Assembly: GCA_010093685.1 (NCBI GenBank)
Contig: MU006242.1
Span: 434,001 to 498,000, forward strand
DNA length: 64,000 nucleotides
Source: Ophiobolus disseminans
Taxonomy: Eukaryota; Ascomycota; Dothideomycetes; Pleosporales; Phaeosphaeriaceae
Direction of reading: 5' to 3'
Shown: in pieces, positions 1-10,787 of the stretch
Layout: every line of letters starts with the position of its first letter
Numbering within the stretch: position 1 is the stretch's first letter
The notes under the pieces: generated by a model
Seen by the model: only the letters and a program-made list of their open reading frames with translations
Database searches by the model: none
What the model was told of the DNA's origin: nothing
Translations under genes and position numbers: made by a program

Positions 1-810
1 AGAAGAACACGAAGGGTTGCGAACACGTCTTACAGTGCTGGAGGATGAGAAAAGGCAATGGTGGAAGCGACATGAGGCAATCTGGGCACTGAGGGACGAA
101 GACGTCGAGAACAACATAAAGATACGTGTAAGTATCTCTGAAACGCGATGGCGCCATGCAACTCGGCTAACGGTGCGACGTAGGGGCTACTTGCCAAGTG
201 CCGGCGCGAACTGGACATGACGAAAACACTGCGTGACGAGGACCTGAACAACGTTCAAATTGTCCGAGCTAAGCTTGCGGAGAAGACGAGGGAGCTCGAC
301 CGCTTGCAGGCACAGAATGGCCGCGTGAGCCCTCATCGTGGACGACCGGGAAGCTATTTTGAACGTCGGGGTACATCAGACCTCTTTGTCGCTGCCAAAA
401 CTGCTGCATTGGAGCAACGGGCTCTTGAACTGGAAAAGCGAAACAGCGATTTAGTTGCGCAGGTCGAGACGCTGAGAGGGGGTGCAAACATCGATGACCT
501 GAACCGTTTTACCGCGCACCAGGCCTGGAAAGATACAGTCGGTGATCTGGAGGCCAGAGTGAAGGCCAAAGATGCCGAGTTGACACGTCTACGGGCCGGA
601 ACCGCTTCGTCAGGAGGCGGGATGGATTGGTCAAGAGCAGAAGCTGTTTTCGAAGAGCACGCCAACTATCGCGAAGCGGTGGGCGGCAAGCTCCAGGCTC
701 TGAGGTCGGACAAAGAGGCGCTGCAGAAGGAGTTGCACCGAAGGGAGAATGACTGCCAGGCGTTGGAGCTGAGGTTGCAGAGCCTGCAGAGGAGGTCGGC
801 TGTGTTGTGA
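1..810 (+). CDS. Coiled-coil protein, 3' fragment
   Basis: The C-terminal part of a gene that begins outside the window. The frame is open from base 2, and a 56-nt intron (128..183, donor GTAAGT, branch CTAAC, acceptor GTAG) joins exons <1..127 and 184..810 in phase 0. The visible part, about 250 residues, is almost entirely charged heptad-like helix rich in Glu, Arg, Lys, Leu and Gln (for example LEARVKAKDAELTRLRAG). That indicates a long coiled coil, broken once by a short Gly/Ser linker near base 610. No enzymatic motif is visible and I do not recognise the family. It could be a structural, tethering or spindle-pole-type protein, but nothing here decides it. The stop is TGA at 808. Confidence 0.7.
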
Positions 811-1200
811 TTCGGGTCGGAGCGCATGACGGTACCAGTTACACGGGCGTTGGATTGGTTGCTTTGGTAGCGTTATTCCCAGTGTACAAATTGATTTGTT
901 CTGTCCCACAACAGACTGCCTATATGGGCTGGTGTTAGGTTTTGGAGTACATGGGACGGGTCTGTCGGATGCGAGATGGCGTTGGATTGGCTGGCCCCAA
1001 GCTTTGACCAAGAAAGCTTAAGTGTGCCCTGTTTTTCTTTTGCGTCTTCGTCATAACAGGCCGATGTTCAGGTACCACGCAGGGCGATCCATGACAGCGC
1101 TGTGATGGACGACTATGACGCCGCCCAGCGCGATGCTTGAAAAGAAGGCGACGTGCTGGCAGAATCTGGCGCACCTCCGTCACCGTACCAGCTGCCAAAC
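811..1200. other. Intergenic spacer
   Basis: No gene seen. It holds the 3' flank of the coiled-coil gene and the promoter side of the phosphatase gene. Confidence 0.6.
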
Positions 1201-2626
1201 ATGTTGCGCGCGTCGGCCGTTGCCGCCTTCTTATTCGCCAATGCCGCTACGGCAGCATATGCCTTCGACCCTCTCCAGCATCTGGCGGGCATCAGCCCCT
1301 ACTTTGAGGCGCCTCTGCTGGACCCCCGGCCGCCGCAAGGATGCAATGTCACCCGGGTCAATATGCTTGTCCGCCATGCTGCAATCTACGCAAACGACTT
1401 TGATTGGGAGGAGTACATAGAGCCCTTTGTCGAAAAGCTGAGAAACACAACCGCGGACTGGCGCGGCGCCGGGCCGCTCGCCTTCTTGCAGAAATGGCAG
1501 TCGCCCATCACCGACGAGGAACTGGAAGACCTTACGAGCATCGGCAAACTGGAGTCGTACAAGCTGGGCGTCGATGTTCGCTTGCGCTATGCCTCGCTCA
1601 AAGACCCAGGCAAAGTGTGGACCTCGACCGCCGAGCGGACTGAACTTAGCGCGAGCTCTTTCATAGATGGATTGGTGGCTGCGAGCAACAGCACGGAGCG
1701 CGTCTCCATCCAAGAAAATGCTGCACGGGGCGCGGACTCGCTGACACCCTACAAAGGCTGTCCCAAGTACAGCTCATCCTTTGGAAGCGACCAGTCCAAG
1801 CAGTACAAATCCTCATATACGGAGCCGATACGTGCACGCATGAACGATCTGGTCTCGGGCTTCAATTTCTCGTCCGACGATATCGTGGCTATGTGAGCGT
1901 CCCTGCACAACTCATCACTGGAGCACATACTGACTTGGGCCCGAACGGTAGGCAAGAGCTCTGCGGATACGAAACAGTCATTCGCGGATCTTCATCCTTC
2001 TGCTCCCTCGACCTGTTCGCTCCGAACGACTGGCTATCTTTTGAATACATGAATGATATCATGTATCACTACAACGCAGGATACGGTAACACCATCTCTG
2101 GTGTGCTTGGGTTTCCGTGGCTGAATGCTTCCACGTCAAGTCTGCTTGCCGACAAATCGGAGCAAGATCTGTATGTTTCCTTCACCCATCGCGAGCTGCC
2201 GCCCACGGTCGTCGTTGCACTGGGACTGTTCAACAACTCTGAGCCTGCGGGGGGCGATATCAACGCGACTATGCCACTTGACCGGCCGAACCATGGACGC
2301 GTGTGGAAGTCGTCGCAGATTTTACCATTTTTGACGAACATAGCCATTGAGAGAATGTCTTGCAACAGCTATGGTTATGATGTTGGCGACTACGTCAGGA
2401 CATTAGTCAACCAAAGCCCGCAGCCTATGGCGTGTGCTAATGGACCCGGAGAAAGCTGCTCAGTCGATTCCTTCAAGGAGTTCGTCAGCAGCCGAGGTAA
2501 GTGACAACTATTCAAACCATATGCAGGACATGCACTGACTGCGCAGGGGCACTCTTCGGAAATTACACCGCGAAGTGTAGTCCGGAGTACAAAAATTCCA
2601 CGGATATACTTAGCATCTTCGAGTGA
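1201..2626 (+). CDS. Secreted histidine acid phosphatase family protein
   Basis: Three exons (1201..1892, 1952..2496, 2547..2626) encode about 438 residues, the usual size for fungal histidine acid phosphatases and phytases. The first 21 residues (MLRASAVAAFLFANAATAAYA) form a clear signal peptide, which fixes the start at 1201. Several N-x-S/T sites fit a secreted glycoprotein. Splicing joins DDIVAM to QELCGYETV, a conserved family segment. Family members hydrolyse phosphomonoesters through a phospho-histidine. The N-terminal motif here is LVRHAAIYAND rather than the classical RHGxRxP, so the second arginine is not evident. The C-terminal proton-donor region reads FTHRELPP in place of the usual HD. 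The fold assignment is firm, but activity and substrate (phytate or another phosphoester) are uncertain. Six cysteines or more fit disulfides. Confidence 0.87.
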
Positions 2627-3572
2627 ACACTAAACTTGCTAGGACAGGTGATACAGATAGATAATATAGGTTAATGCGAATTTAGTGTGTATTCAAATGA
2701 ATCCCGCGCTTCTTTACGTTTACAATGAACGACATCCTAACCACAACCGATTTCTCCACGTTTGAGTCCCTTTGTCTCTAATGCAATGGAAGGAATGTTT
2801 CCAAGTTAAACGATCTATTACCACCCAGCATTACATATAGCACTCAACAGTAGGGTCAAAATTTATCTTGCCACGGCAATACAGTGACTCGACTCTGGGT
2901 TTAGAACGTGTAGAGGGCTTATGATATTGCCAATATCGTGTCTGACTGTGGTGATAAGCTTTGAAGCGGATATACAAAGCTTGACAGTGCAGACGGATGG
3001 AGTCGAAGAGGGTGTACGCGCCTTAAAACCGGCCTACACTTAGCGGGCGATGGCTTCTTCTATGCAAGAGATTGTGACTACTTATCATAGCAGACCCGTG
3101 AAATCTTGGTAAAGGAATTGGCGCTAAAAGGAATTGGCACGGCGCGAGTCAAGGCGCCATTTCTAGTGTTCTGTCCTATAGCTGTTCGTCACAACGTTAG
3201 AGCCTTTCTTATGATAGTCGGTTTGCGAAGGGCTTTTCTGCCGACGCGCATGAGGACGAACCGTGTGGCGTCGGGCACGTACCGGTACCTGCGTTAGTGC
3301 CATGACACAAAGATCTGCACTCTAGCACGCGCAATTTAGATGCCACACCAGCACGACTAATACCAATGTGTTTGCGATGTACGGATATTCACTGAAGGAA
3401 TGTATGCATATAGGACATTGTGCAGCGAAGGTATGTGCGCTGCTACCGAGTACGAAGGTGCATATCTGCTAGAAAAGTCATATACGTCATGACAAAATTT
3501 ATTCTTGGCGCGACTCAAGGCGTTCGCAGCTGATTGCAACTTGCATCACTGTACTTCAAAGCTAGGTACGTG
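2627..3572. other. Intergenic, no gene seen
   Basis: 946 bp between the phosphatase and the carotenoid cluster. Only short chance frames are present, with no conserved motif. The part just before 3573 should hold the carB promoter, and it includes one GATC at 3312. Confidence 0.6.
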
Positions 3573-5387
3573 ATGGGAGAATACGTTGTCAAAACAGACG
3601 CACGGCGTCCAAGTGTCATCGTCGTTGGTGCCGGTGCTGGAGGTGTTGCGACTGCAGCTCGTCTCGCTGCAGCAGGATGCAAGGTTACAGTAGTAGAGAA
3701 AAACGACTTCTCTGGTGGACGGTGCAGTCTCATCCGCCGCGAGGAATATGTTCGTACCGTTTCGTTCCCTAAATTGAACGAATTGAAACTGACTGCATGC
3801 AGAGGTTCGATCAGGGCCCAAGCCTGCTACTGCTTCCCCGACTTTTCCATGAGACGTTCGAAGATCTGGGAACCACTTTGAAAGATGAGGGTGTTACATT
3901 TGTGAAATGTGAGCCAAATTACACCATTCACTTCCATGATGGTACCGCTTTCAAGCTTTCTACCGACATTGCTACCATGAAGCAAGAAATCGAGCGCTTC
4001 GAAGGCAAAGAAGGATTCGAGCGCTATCTCGGGTTCTTACAGGAGTCACATCGTCATTACGAGCTATCCATCATCCATGTGCTAAAGAAGAACTTCACCT
4101 CATACCTGAGTATGCTTCGTCCGAAGTTCTTGCAATACCTAAATGAACTCCATCCCTTTGAGAGTGTCTATGGAAGAGCAAGCAAATACTTCTGGACGGA
4201 AAGATTGAGGAGAGTTTTCACCTTTGCAAGCATGTATATGGGAATGAGTCCCTTCGATGCTCCCGGAACCTACAGTCTTCTTCAATACACTGAACTGGCC
4301 GAGGGGATATGGTATCCGTTAGGCGGGTTCCACACGGTAAGCCAAGCAGCAATTCTGACTTCAGCCAAGCTAATCTACGTAGGTGGTCGAAGCGCTGGTC
4401 AACATCGGTGTTCGCTTAGGTGTTGAGTACCAATTCAGCAGTCCCATAAAGGAAATTCGACTCTCGCCCGATGGCAAGCGTGCCACGGGTGTCACCTTCA
4501 GCGATCCCACGAGAAAGCCGCTCGATGCAGATCTAGTCATCTGTAACGCTGACTTGACATATGCATACAACGAGCTTCTTCCAACTACGGCATATGGGAC
4601 GTCGTTGTCAAAACGCGAAACGTCGTGCTCGAGCATATCTTTCTACTGGGCGCTGGATAGGCAATTTCTTGAGCTTACTCCCCACAACATATTCCTTGCC
4701 GAGGATTACAAAGAGAGCTTTGACAGCATTTTCAAGAAGCACCTGATTCCAGACCAACCCAGCTTCTACGTCAACGTTCCCTCTCGCGTCGATCCGTCTG
4801 CTGCCCCTGAAGGATGCGACTCCATCGTTGTTCTAGTGCCGGTCGGGCACTTGTTCGACTCGAAGAGCGATACGCACAAGGGCTCTCAGAACGCTCCAGG
4901 AGTCACACAAGATTGGGACACTATGGTTGCTGCGGCACGGAAAACCGTACTCGGAACCATCGAAGCTCGGCTGAAGATCTCACTCGGTCCCCATATCGTG
5001 GACGAAGTAATCAACACTCCACCAACTTGGCGTGACAGCTTCAATCTCGACCGTGGAGCAATCCTCGGTCTCAGTCATTCCTTCTTCAATGTGCTCAGCT
5101 TCCGCCCGAAGACCAAACATCCCACTATCAACGAGTTGTATTTTGTGGGCGCGAGTACACATCCGGGTACAGGAGTACCTATCGTACTTGCTGGAGCAAA
5201 ACTGGTGACTGAGCAGGTCCTCCGTGATCTGAACTTGGATGAGCGGATACCAAGCGCCAAGGTCAGTAACCGAAGAGCCAAGTCCAGCGTGAGCCCTCTG
5301 GACACGGAGCAGAATAGCAAGTGGCTTCAATGGCTGTTGTTAGCTCTCGCGTCGTTAATGTTATGGCTACTGTTTCAAAGGGCTTGA
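3573..5387 (+). CDS. carB: Phytoene desaturase (carB / al-1 type)
   Basis: Three exons (3573..3749, 3803..4336, 4383..5387) encode about 571 residues, normal for fungal phytoene desaturases. The enzyme introduces double bases-pairwise into the polyene, that is, it desaturates phytoene in steps to lycopene or further, using FAD at membranes. The N-terminal dinucleotide-binding motif VIVVGAGAGGVATAARLAAAG lies at residues 15-35, followed by VVEKNDFSGGRCS. The first intron (53 nt) joins EEY to RFDQGPSLLLLPRLFHETF, and the second (46 nt) joins GGFHT to VVEALVNIGVRLGVEY; both are conserved family segments. The C-terminal signature YFVGASTHPGTGVPIVLAGAK is present. The last 20 or so residues form a membrane anchor (WLQWLLLALASLMLWLLF). 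It converges on the opsin gene. Function is certain at family level; the exact number of desaturation steps cannot be read from sequence. Confidence 0.96.
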
Positions 5388-5966
5388 GAAGAGGGCAGCT
5401 GTATTAAACACCGATTGTAGCCAGTGAACCACCCAGATAGACCGCGCGTATTCTTAATAAAACTCTTCCAAAGGTATCATTTTTCGGAACATATATGATC
5501 ATGGTTTCCGCCACGTGATGGATGGGAAAGCTGCTTCACCGACAGGGGTAAATTGTCATAGGTCTGATGAAGCATCACTGTTGGTCTTAAATTGCGTTGT
5601 ATTAGCAGTCTGACGTGGAATCGATGCCTGGGAAATGGGAACAGCCAACTACATGATATCGCTGAAAAGATGCACAACTGTGAATACCTACGAATGCGTC
5701 CTGCGCCAAACCTCACACGTCGTTTAATAGCGCAAAACCAACCTACAGCCGGTGAAAATAAATCATACTCTACAATATATTTACAGAGTAATCGGCCTCA
5801 CTCTTTATGAAATATGTCCAAATGAATGAGAGGAGCTACAACAATTGCTCATCACATGTAAGTCGGTGGATAAACCATAGGTCGCACATTCTCCAACACA
5901 TGAGCGATGCAACGGGGTTGACACGTTCTCCAACCACCATCCTATTATTCGCGACAAGAGCACAGC
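5388..5966. other. Convergent 3' spacer between carB and carO
   Basis: 579 bp between two facing 3' ends. It holds the carB poly(A) signal. A CACGTG box at about 5513-5518 lies here, away from any obvious promoter. No gene seen. Confidence 0.6.
5456..5461 (+). terminator. AATAAA polyadenylation signal of carB
   Basis: A canonical AATAAA lies 69 bases past the carB stop codon, a typical distance for the poly(A) signal of this gene. It is a sequence match only. Confidence 0.5.
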
Positions 5967-7381
5967 TTATGCGACAGAAGCGTCATCGTTGTGACCATTG
6001 GTGTGGCCATTATGTGCTCCAGACGCCTGCTGTGAGTTGCCCTAAGATTAGAAGAAATTAGCAAATGGATGCGACAACAATGTGTATGACCATGACCGCC
6101 AAAAGGTGCCTGTCTAGACTCAATTAATGTCAGAAATATGACTTACCGACGTTCGCTTTTCGTGGATCAGTGCATCGCCATCATAATCTTTTATCACGAG
6201 TCCAAGACGAGCTGGGTCGATGTCCCGATGTCCCCAAATAAGAAGCGCTCCAAAGATGGGCTTTGCCAAAAAGTCTAACACACCGTAGAAGACAGCTTCA
6301 CTGTCTGGCGCGATAACATTGCCACCTGTATTGAGAAGTGTTGTGTCAGCTAACATCCTAATTTGTTGAAAGATAGACTTACCTTCAGAAAGACCCCATG
6401 CAACAGGATAAAGGATCCCTAGTTAGGAGATCAGCGGTTTTCGTCTGAAATGGTGCTGCGTGCTTGCTTACAGAGAATGGTCGTCAGTGACCCACACATG
6501 ACAAAACTGCGCTCAACGTCTCGGCCGTAGGCTCGGGCATGTAGACGTGCCTCCCATACTAGTTGGTACACAATGTATACCAGTGCAAGACATCCTGTGC
6601 TACATTAGAGATGATACCCAATCTTTGATGAGCAGGAATTTACCAAAGGCAAAGTAACCCCATTTGTAGCTACTGGTGACGAGCGCACCAATGAGACCTG
6701 TAATGACTAGAGACGAAAAAGAACAAATCAGTAATCAGACTATATCCATCTCATACGGTGACACTTACTCATGATCCAGTCGACCAAGATGACCCATGAG
6801 ATGGTAGGCCATGGCATTCCCGCAGTGAGCAAGAGATCGAGAAGTAAAAGTGGCGTTGTAATGAACCAATCAATGTAACGAACATAATAGATTGAGCGGA
6901 ATGTCCCAGCAACCTTAGCGTTCGATCTAGACGTAATGACGTAATGTCAGTATGTGGGCCAACGGGGTTCCTAGTCATGGCTTCTCACCTCGAGTATTCG
7001 ACCTCGATCGGAGTAAAGCCAAGGTTTGCTCCCATGGTGAAGTACGCAATCGCTGCTACGAATACGACCGCAGCTGTTATGTAATGGAAGAGCCGTTCTC
7101 GACGCTCTTTACGGAAAGCCAGACCTATGAAACAAAATCCGGCAACTAGGTGATGAAGATTAGCGGACCTCGAAATATTTAGGCAGGTATTACTTACAAG
7201 CCATGGCAGCACATATCGCAAAGTAGAAGTCAGAGCCATGTGATGTGATGGCGATGTCGGCGGTCCGACCATTCACCGTGTTGCCTGGTATATTGTTGGT
7301 TATTTGTGCATGCATACATCCTAGCGTGGGAAACATACCATTGACAACGATTGCATTGTTCTCTCTGACTACGAGCTCCAT
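5967..7381 (-). CDS. carO: Microbial-type rhodopsin (CarO-like), probable light-driven proton pump
   Basis: Nine exons: 7381..7339, 7284..7198, 7145..6989, 6926..6769, 6706..6644, 6594..6472, 6418..6383, 6325..6147, 6041..5967. They join in frame to about 306 residues, the size of Fusarium CarO. Seven hydrophobic helices are readable. Helix C holds RYIDWFITTPLLLLDLLLTA, with aspartates at about 115 and 126. These match the proton acceptor and donor of bacteriorhodopsin-type pumps (D85/D96), so outward proton pumping is predicted. Helix G carries LDFLAKPIFG, where Lys at about 244 binds retinal. The C-terminal tail is polar, rich in His, Asn and Gly. Its place beside the retinal-forming carX and the beta-carotene genes explains its chromophore supply. 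The assignment is very secure; the pump mechanism is inferred from the two aspartates. Confidence 0.95.
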
Positions 7382-8092
7382 GATATGTATGAATGGAAGT
7401 GACTGCGGCTATACCAGGTGTGAAGGTAGAGGAACTCTTGTTCATGAAGAGAGATTCTGGATGAGAAACGGCTCTGTATAGGTACGGCTCCCCGAGCTTG
7501 ACAGGTTTCATGACGACACCTCGTGGACTTGGTGAGGGTGCGATAATGACAGAGCGATGAGAGAATGGTATTCACCGGCAAAGATCAAATGGATCCAAAG
7601 ATTTGAGATTTCGCCCGCCAATCAATTGCGACCCGCCGATAACGAAGACCGAGTTCTCAAGGCCTTTCAGCCATTGAAAGGTCCCGGTGGTTTTTTCCGG
7701 CTCCGTTGTAGATAGCGTCCGTTAGTCTATAGCTTGTCATAGTAATAAGCTTTTCGTGCAAGCTTGCTTCGACTGGATATCTAACCGTCAAATTTACATC
7801 AGCAGGCGGCGAACGACTTGCATGTACGTCACTAGAGAAAATGGCCACCGCAGTGATTGGGCGATGGATACATCGTAACGTGGTAACGTCTCCATATTTT
7901 GTGCCCGAAGTCCGAGAATCCGAACATTTCCCATTGCTTCATTGTCAATTGCGATGGTCATATGCGCCACATTTGGTGTATTACGTTACTATGCCTACGT
8001 ATAAGCGATGTGCCGGGTGTTGTTGTCAAAATTTTGCATCATGTTGTCGCCGCGAAAAAATTGCATATCGTTACGAAGCCTTCAAGATGTCA
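7382..8092. other. Upstream region of carO / downstream of carX
   Basis: 711 bp holding the opsin promoter. Two GATC tetranucleotides lie 9 bases apart (7583 and 7592), about 200 bp upstream of the opsin start. GATC pairs are bound by white-collar type light regulators in fungi, so this is a weak candidate light-response site. No gene seen. Confidence 0.4.
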
Positions 8093-10247
8093 TTATCCGA
8101 GTGAGCGAAAGAGCGCGCTGCGAGTCCGACTCCACTTGGTGGTATGTCTCAACTCTGGCACGGCCCTCAGAGCTTGAACCTTTCGCTGACGCATAATGTG
8201 ACTTTCGCTAAACCAGTTGCCGTGCAGACCGTAAGGTACCCTTGTTGGTAGCTCGATTTTGCATACAACGTTCTCCATTGTCTTTGCGTCTAGAACCCAT
8301 AGCTCGCTCTTTGCATTCGCTCCGCATTGCCCCATATTGTCTAGCTGATCCTCGTTGAAAACGTAGAATATGAGGTAGCCTTCGTCTTCAAAATTTTCAG
8401 AGTCTGAATGCGTGGAGTTGATGCTCCCGCGTGGAACAAATCTTGGTTCCTGGCCATAGTGATGCGGCGGGAGTTTGAAAGCTTTGATTGGATCACGGCG
8501 ATCCGTCGAAGCTAATATCTGATCAATAGTGCGGTCATCAACACACCCCGTCGTCTGGTCCGGAGGGCTGCGATGTGCTCTGGCAAGGAGATCTCTAACG
8601 TCCATCTTGATAATCAAATCAATCTTCGTTGCTTTCCCCAGTGCAGCACCGAAAGACTCGTTTGTCGTGCTACAACCGTAGATATACCGTGCGTTCATCA
8701 TGTCGATTACCGGTGAGACGGTTGGGAACTCGAAGGGTATGGCGGACAGCGCGAACTGATGCGTGATTTCATTAGACGTCTTAGAGTTCATCGCAAATCG
8801 ATAGTAGTATAGGCGGCATTGTTCTTGGTCATCGTAAGAAATAGGTACAGGTGGGTGAGCGCGACTAGAACTCGCAGATGTTCGTGCTGGCAACAAGGGT
8901 GTGTTTTCGTCCATGATGGATTTTTCTGGGTCTTCTAAGTCAAGGTGATCATCATACTTGGCGAAGAAAGACATGGGCCTTGACTTTACTACATCTGCGC
9001 GATCAGGATGAGGTGGTGGCACAATATTGCCAGCGCTAAAAACGAGCGACGCCGACGTCAAACGACAGGCAAGGAGGTTGACAGCTGTCACTTGACCTTC
9101 GTGGTTGTACTCGTCCCATGTGTTTGCCGTATGAAAGATACAGCAGCCCGTAGTCTCAAACCAACGGACCGATGCCGGCTCATATCGAGGGAAGACTCCA
9201 AAGCGGGAAGGTTTCTTGGGCTCGTACAACACGACAGGGTTATTTTTCAGGAGATTCGTGGGCGTGAGAGAGAGGGGCAGATCAAGTATGACGGTATGAT
9301 GCTTCGATACACCAAAGTCATGCATCAGTTTCCCGCCTGTACATCCGGGCACAGCTGCATTCATGATTTCTTTATGGGGTGGACTGTAAGCTGCGGTGTC
9401 GTCCCTTGACGGAAGTAGCGAGTATTGCACGTAAGGAGGAGCGAAGCTGCAATGGAAAAGGACGAGCTCGCCACTTGTCTGGTCAACCTTTGGATGTCCG
9501 GTGGTCCACTCCCTCATCCAGCTGAGCGGTCCCGTTCCTCCGAGCGTGGGTGGTACATCTTTGCTTCCTGTGCCCTTCTCCTGACACGGTTCTCCTTCTG
9601 CCATACTGCCATTGAACCAGCCCACGGTTTCCAGCTCGGGCAAAGTGACGCGCATGGGCGGCCCGCTCTCGCATGTGGCAAGTGCTCGTCCGTCGTGGAA
9701 CAGGATGCTAGTGTTTGCGACGCTGATCCTTTTGATCGCAGTCTGCGAGCCCGGACAATGGGACAAGATCACGATCAGGACGGTTCGCATGATCCTCCAC
9801 ACTATGAAGAAGAGCGTCGATAGCGGATTGACGAGAGTCGCTATGCTGGGCAGTATGGGCGTGCGCAAGGCGTTGTTCTCGATGCTGGACAGATACACGT
9901 CTGTGAGGATGTACTGGTTGACGAAGTGGGGGACAACATGCAGCGGGTCGGTGGATGAGCGTTCGAACCAGACCCCGGACAGCATTCCATCGCCGTCAAA
10001 CCAGTGCGCTTCTCGTCCAAGATCCGAGTTGGTGGCCGGGTTCCCGCCGTTCCTAACATACATGCCACCAAGCAGCTCCACTGGCACCTCGCCTGTCCAG
10101 GTCACGGGGGTTGGCGACCATGTTTCGGTCACGGGCGCAAAATTACCAGCGAGGTAGCTATGGGGTGTTAGGAGGATGGCAGGACTTGAATGAGGCAACG
10201 TACGGATGGCTTGCCGCTCGTGACTTGCCGCGTCCTGGGGAGGACAT
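8093..10247 (-). CDS. carX: Carotenoid oxygenase CarX (retinal-forming)
   Basis: Two exons (10247..10204 and 10157..8093) give about 702 residues, close to Fusarium CarX (about 696). I chose the ATG at 10247 because a 46-nt intron (GTACGT, CTAAC branch, CATAG) joins MSSPGRGKSRAASHP to YLAGNFAPV, restoring the conserved HPYLxGNFAP start of the family. The open frame further upstream has unrelated composition. Four probable iron-binding histidines are visible: GHPKVD (about 235), MHDFGVS (about 294), FHTANTW (about 355) and GLHGNW (about 657). Family members cleave a carotenoid double bond; CarX splits beta-carotene at the 15,15' position to two retinals. Neighbouring carO and divergent carRA support that role. 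A torulene-type cleavage specificity cannot be excluded from sequence alone. Confidence 0.93.
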
Positions 10248-10787
10248 GATGGGAACAGACGCGTAGTGTTGCTCACATAGGGCGGAGTTTGATTCAGGCC
10301 GGGTGGCTTTGGTGTGCGTTCAGGTCTTGAACTCCATGGTGGACTGCACTGGGAGGCACAGGCAGGCGCCCGCCTGTCCCGACGGCAGTGCTCATGGAGA
10401 CAACAGGGCTGGTGTGGCATTCTATGATGCAATGTCGGCAGGGGTTCGCAGCGGGCGCCTCGGCTGCATGTGGCTGGAGCTGGCCCAGTCGGCCGTTTTC
10501 CTGCCGTCGAATTGCGGCTGATCGCTAACAAGACTCGTGACGTCATGTTAAAGCTTGACTGGGGCACTAAGCCGCAAAGTGCGCCAACATGGCCGTCTGC
10601 GCCGGCAACCGCCTCTCAACGAAGCCGCCCATGGCTATCATGATCATGGCCATCTGTCGCTGCTCGCAAACTGTGCCTGGCCCTATCCAGCTCCGGCCTA
10701 GCCCGCTCCTCTGCTCCAGAGCCCTCCAAGTGACGCCGGGCACCCGTCCCCCAGGGCTCACCAGACCAGTCCTCCGTCGCCGACACC
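10248..10787. promoter_or_regulatory. Shared divergent promoter carX / carRA
   Basis: 540 bp between the two start codons, so both genes must be controlled from here. It includes a perfect 10-bp palindrome with a GATC core, CATGATCATG, at 10639-10648. An accidental open frame on the minus strand runs through it in a frame different from the carX exon 1. The shared promoter follows from gene orientation; no specific site is proven. Confidence 0.6.

Noticed and set aside
10248..10567. In-frame open extension upstream of carX on the minus strand
   Set aside because: Its composition is unlike the family, and the conserved HPYLxGNF start is only formed when the short exon 10247..10204, in another frame, is spliced in.
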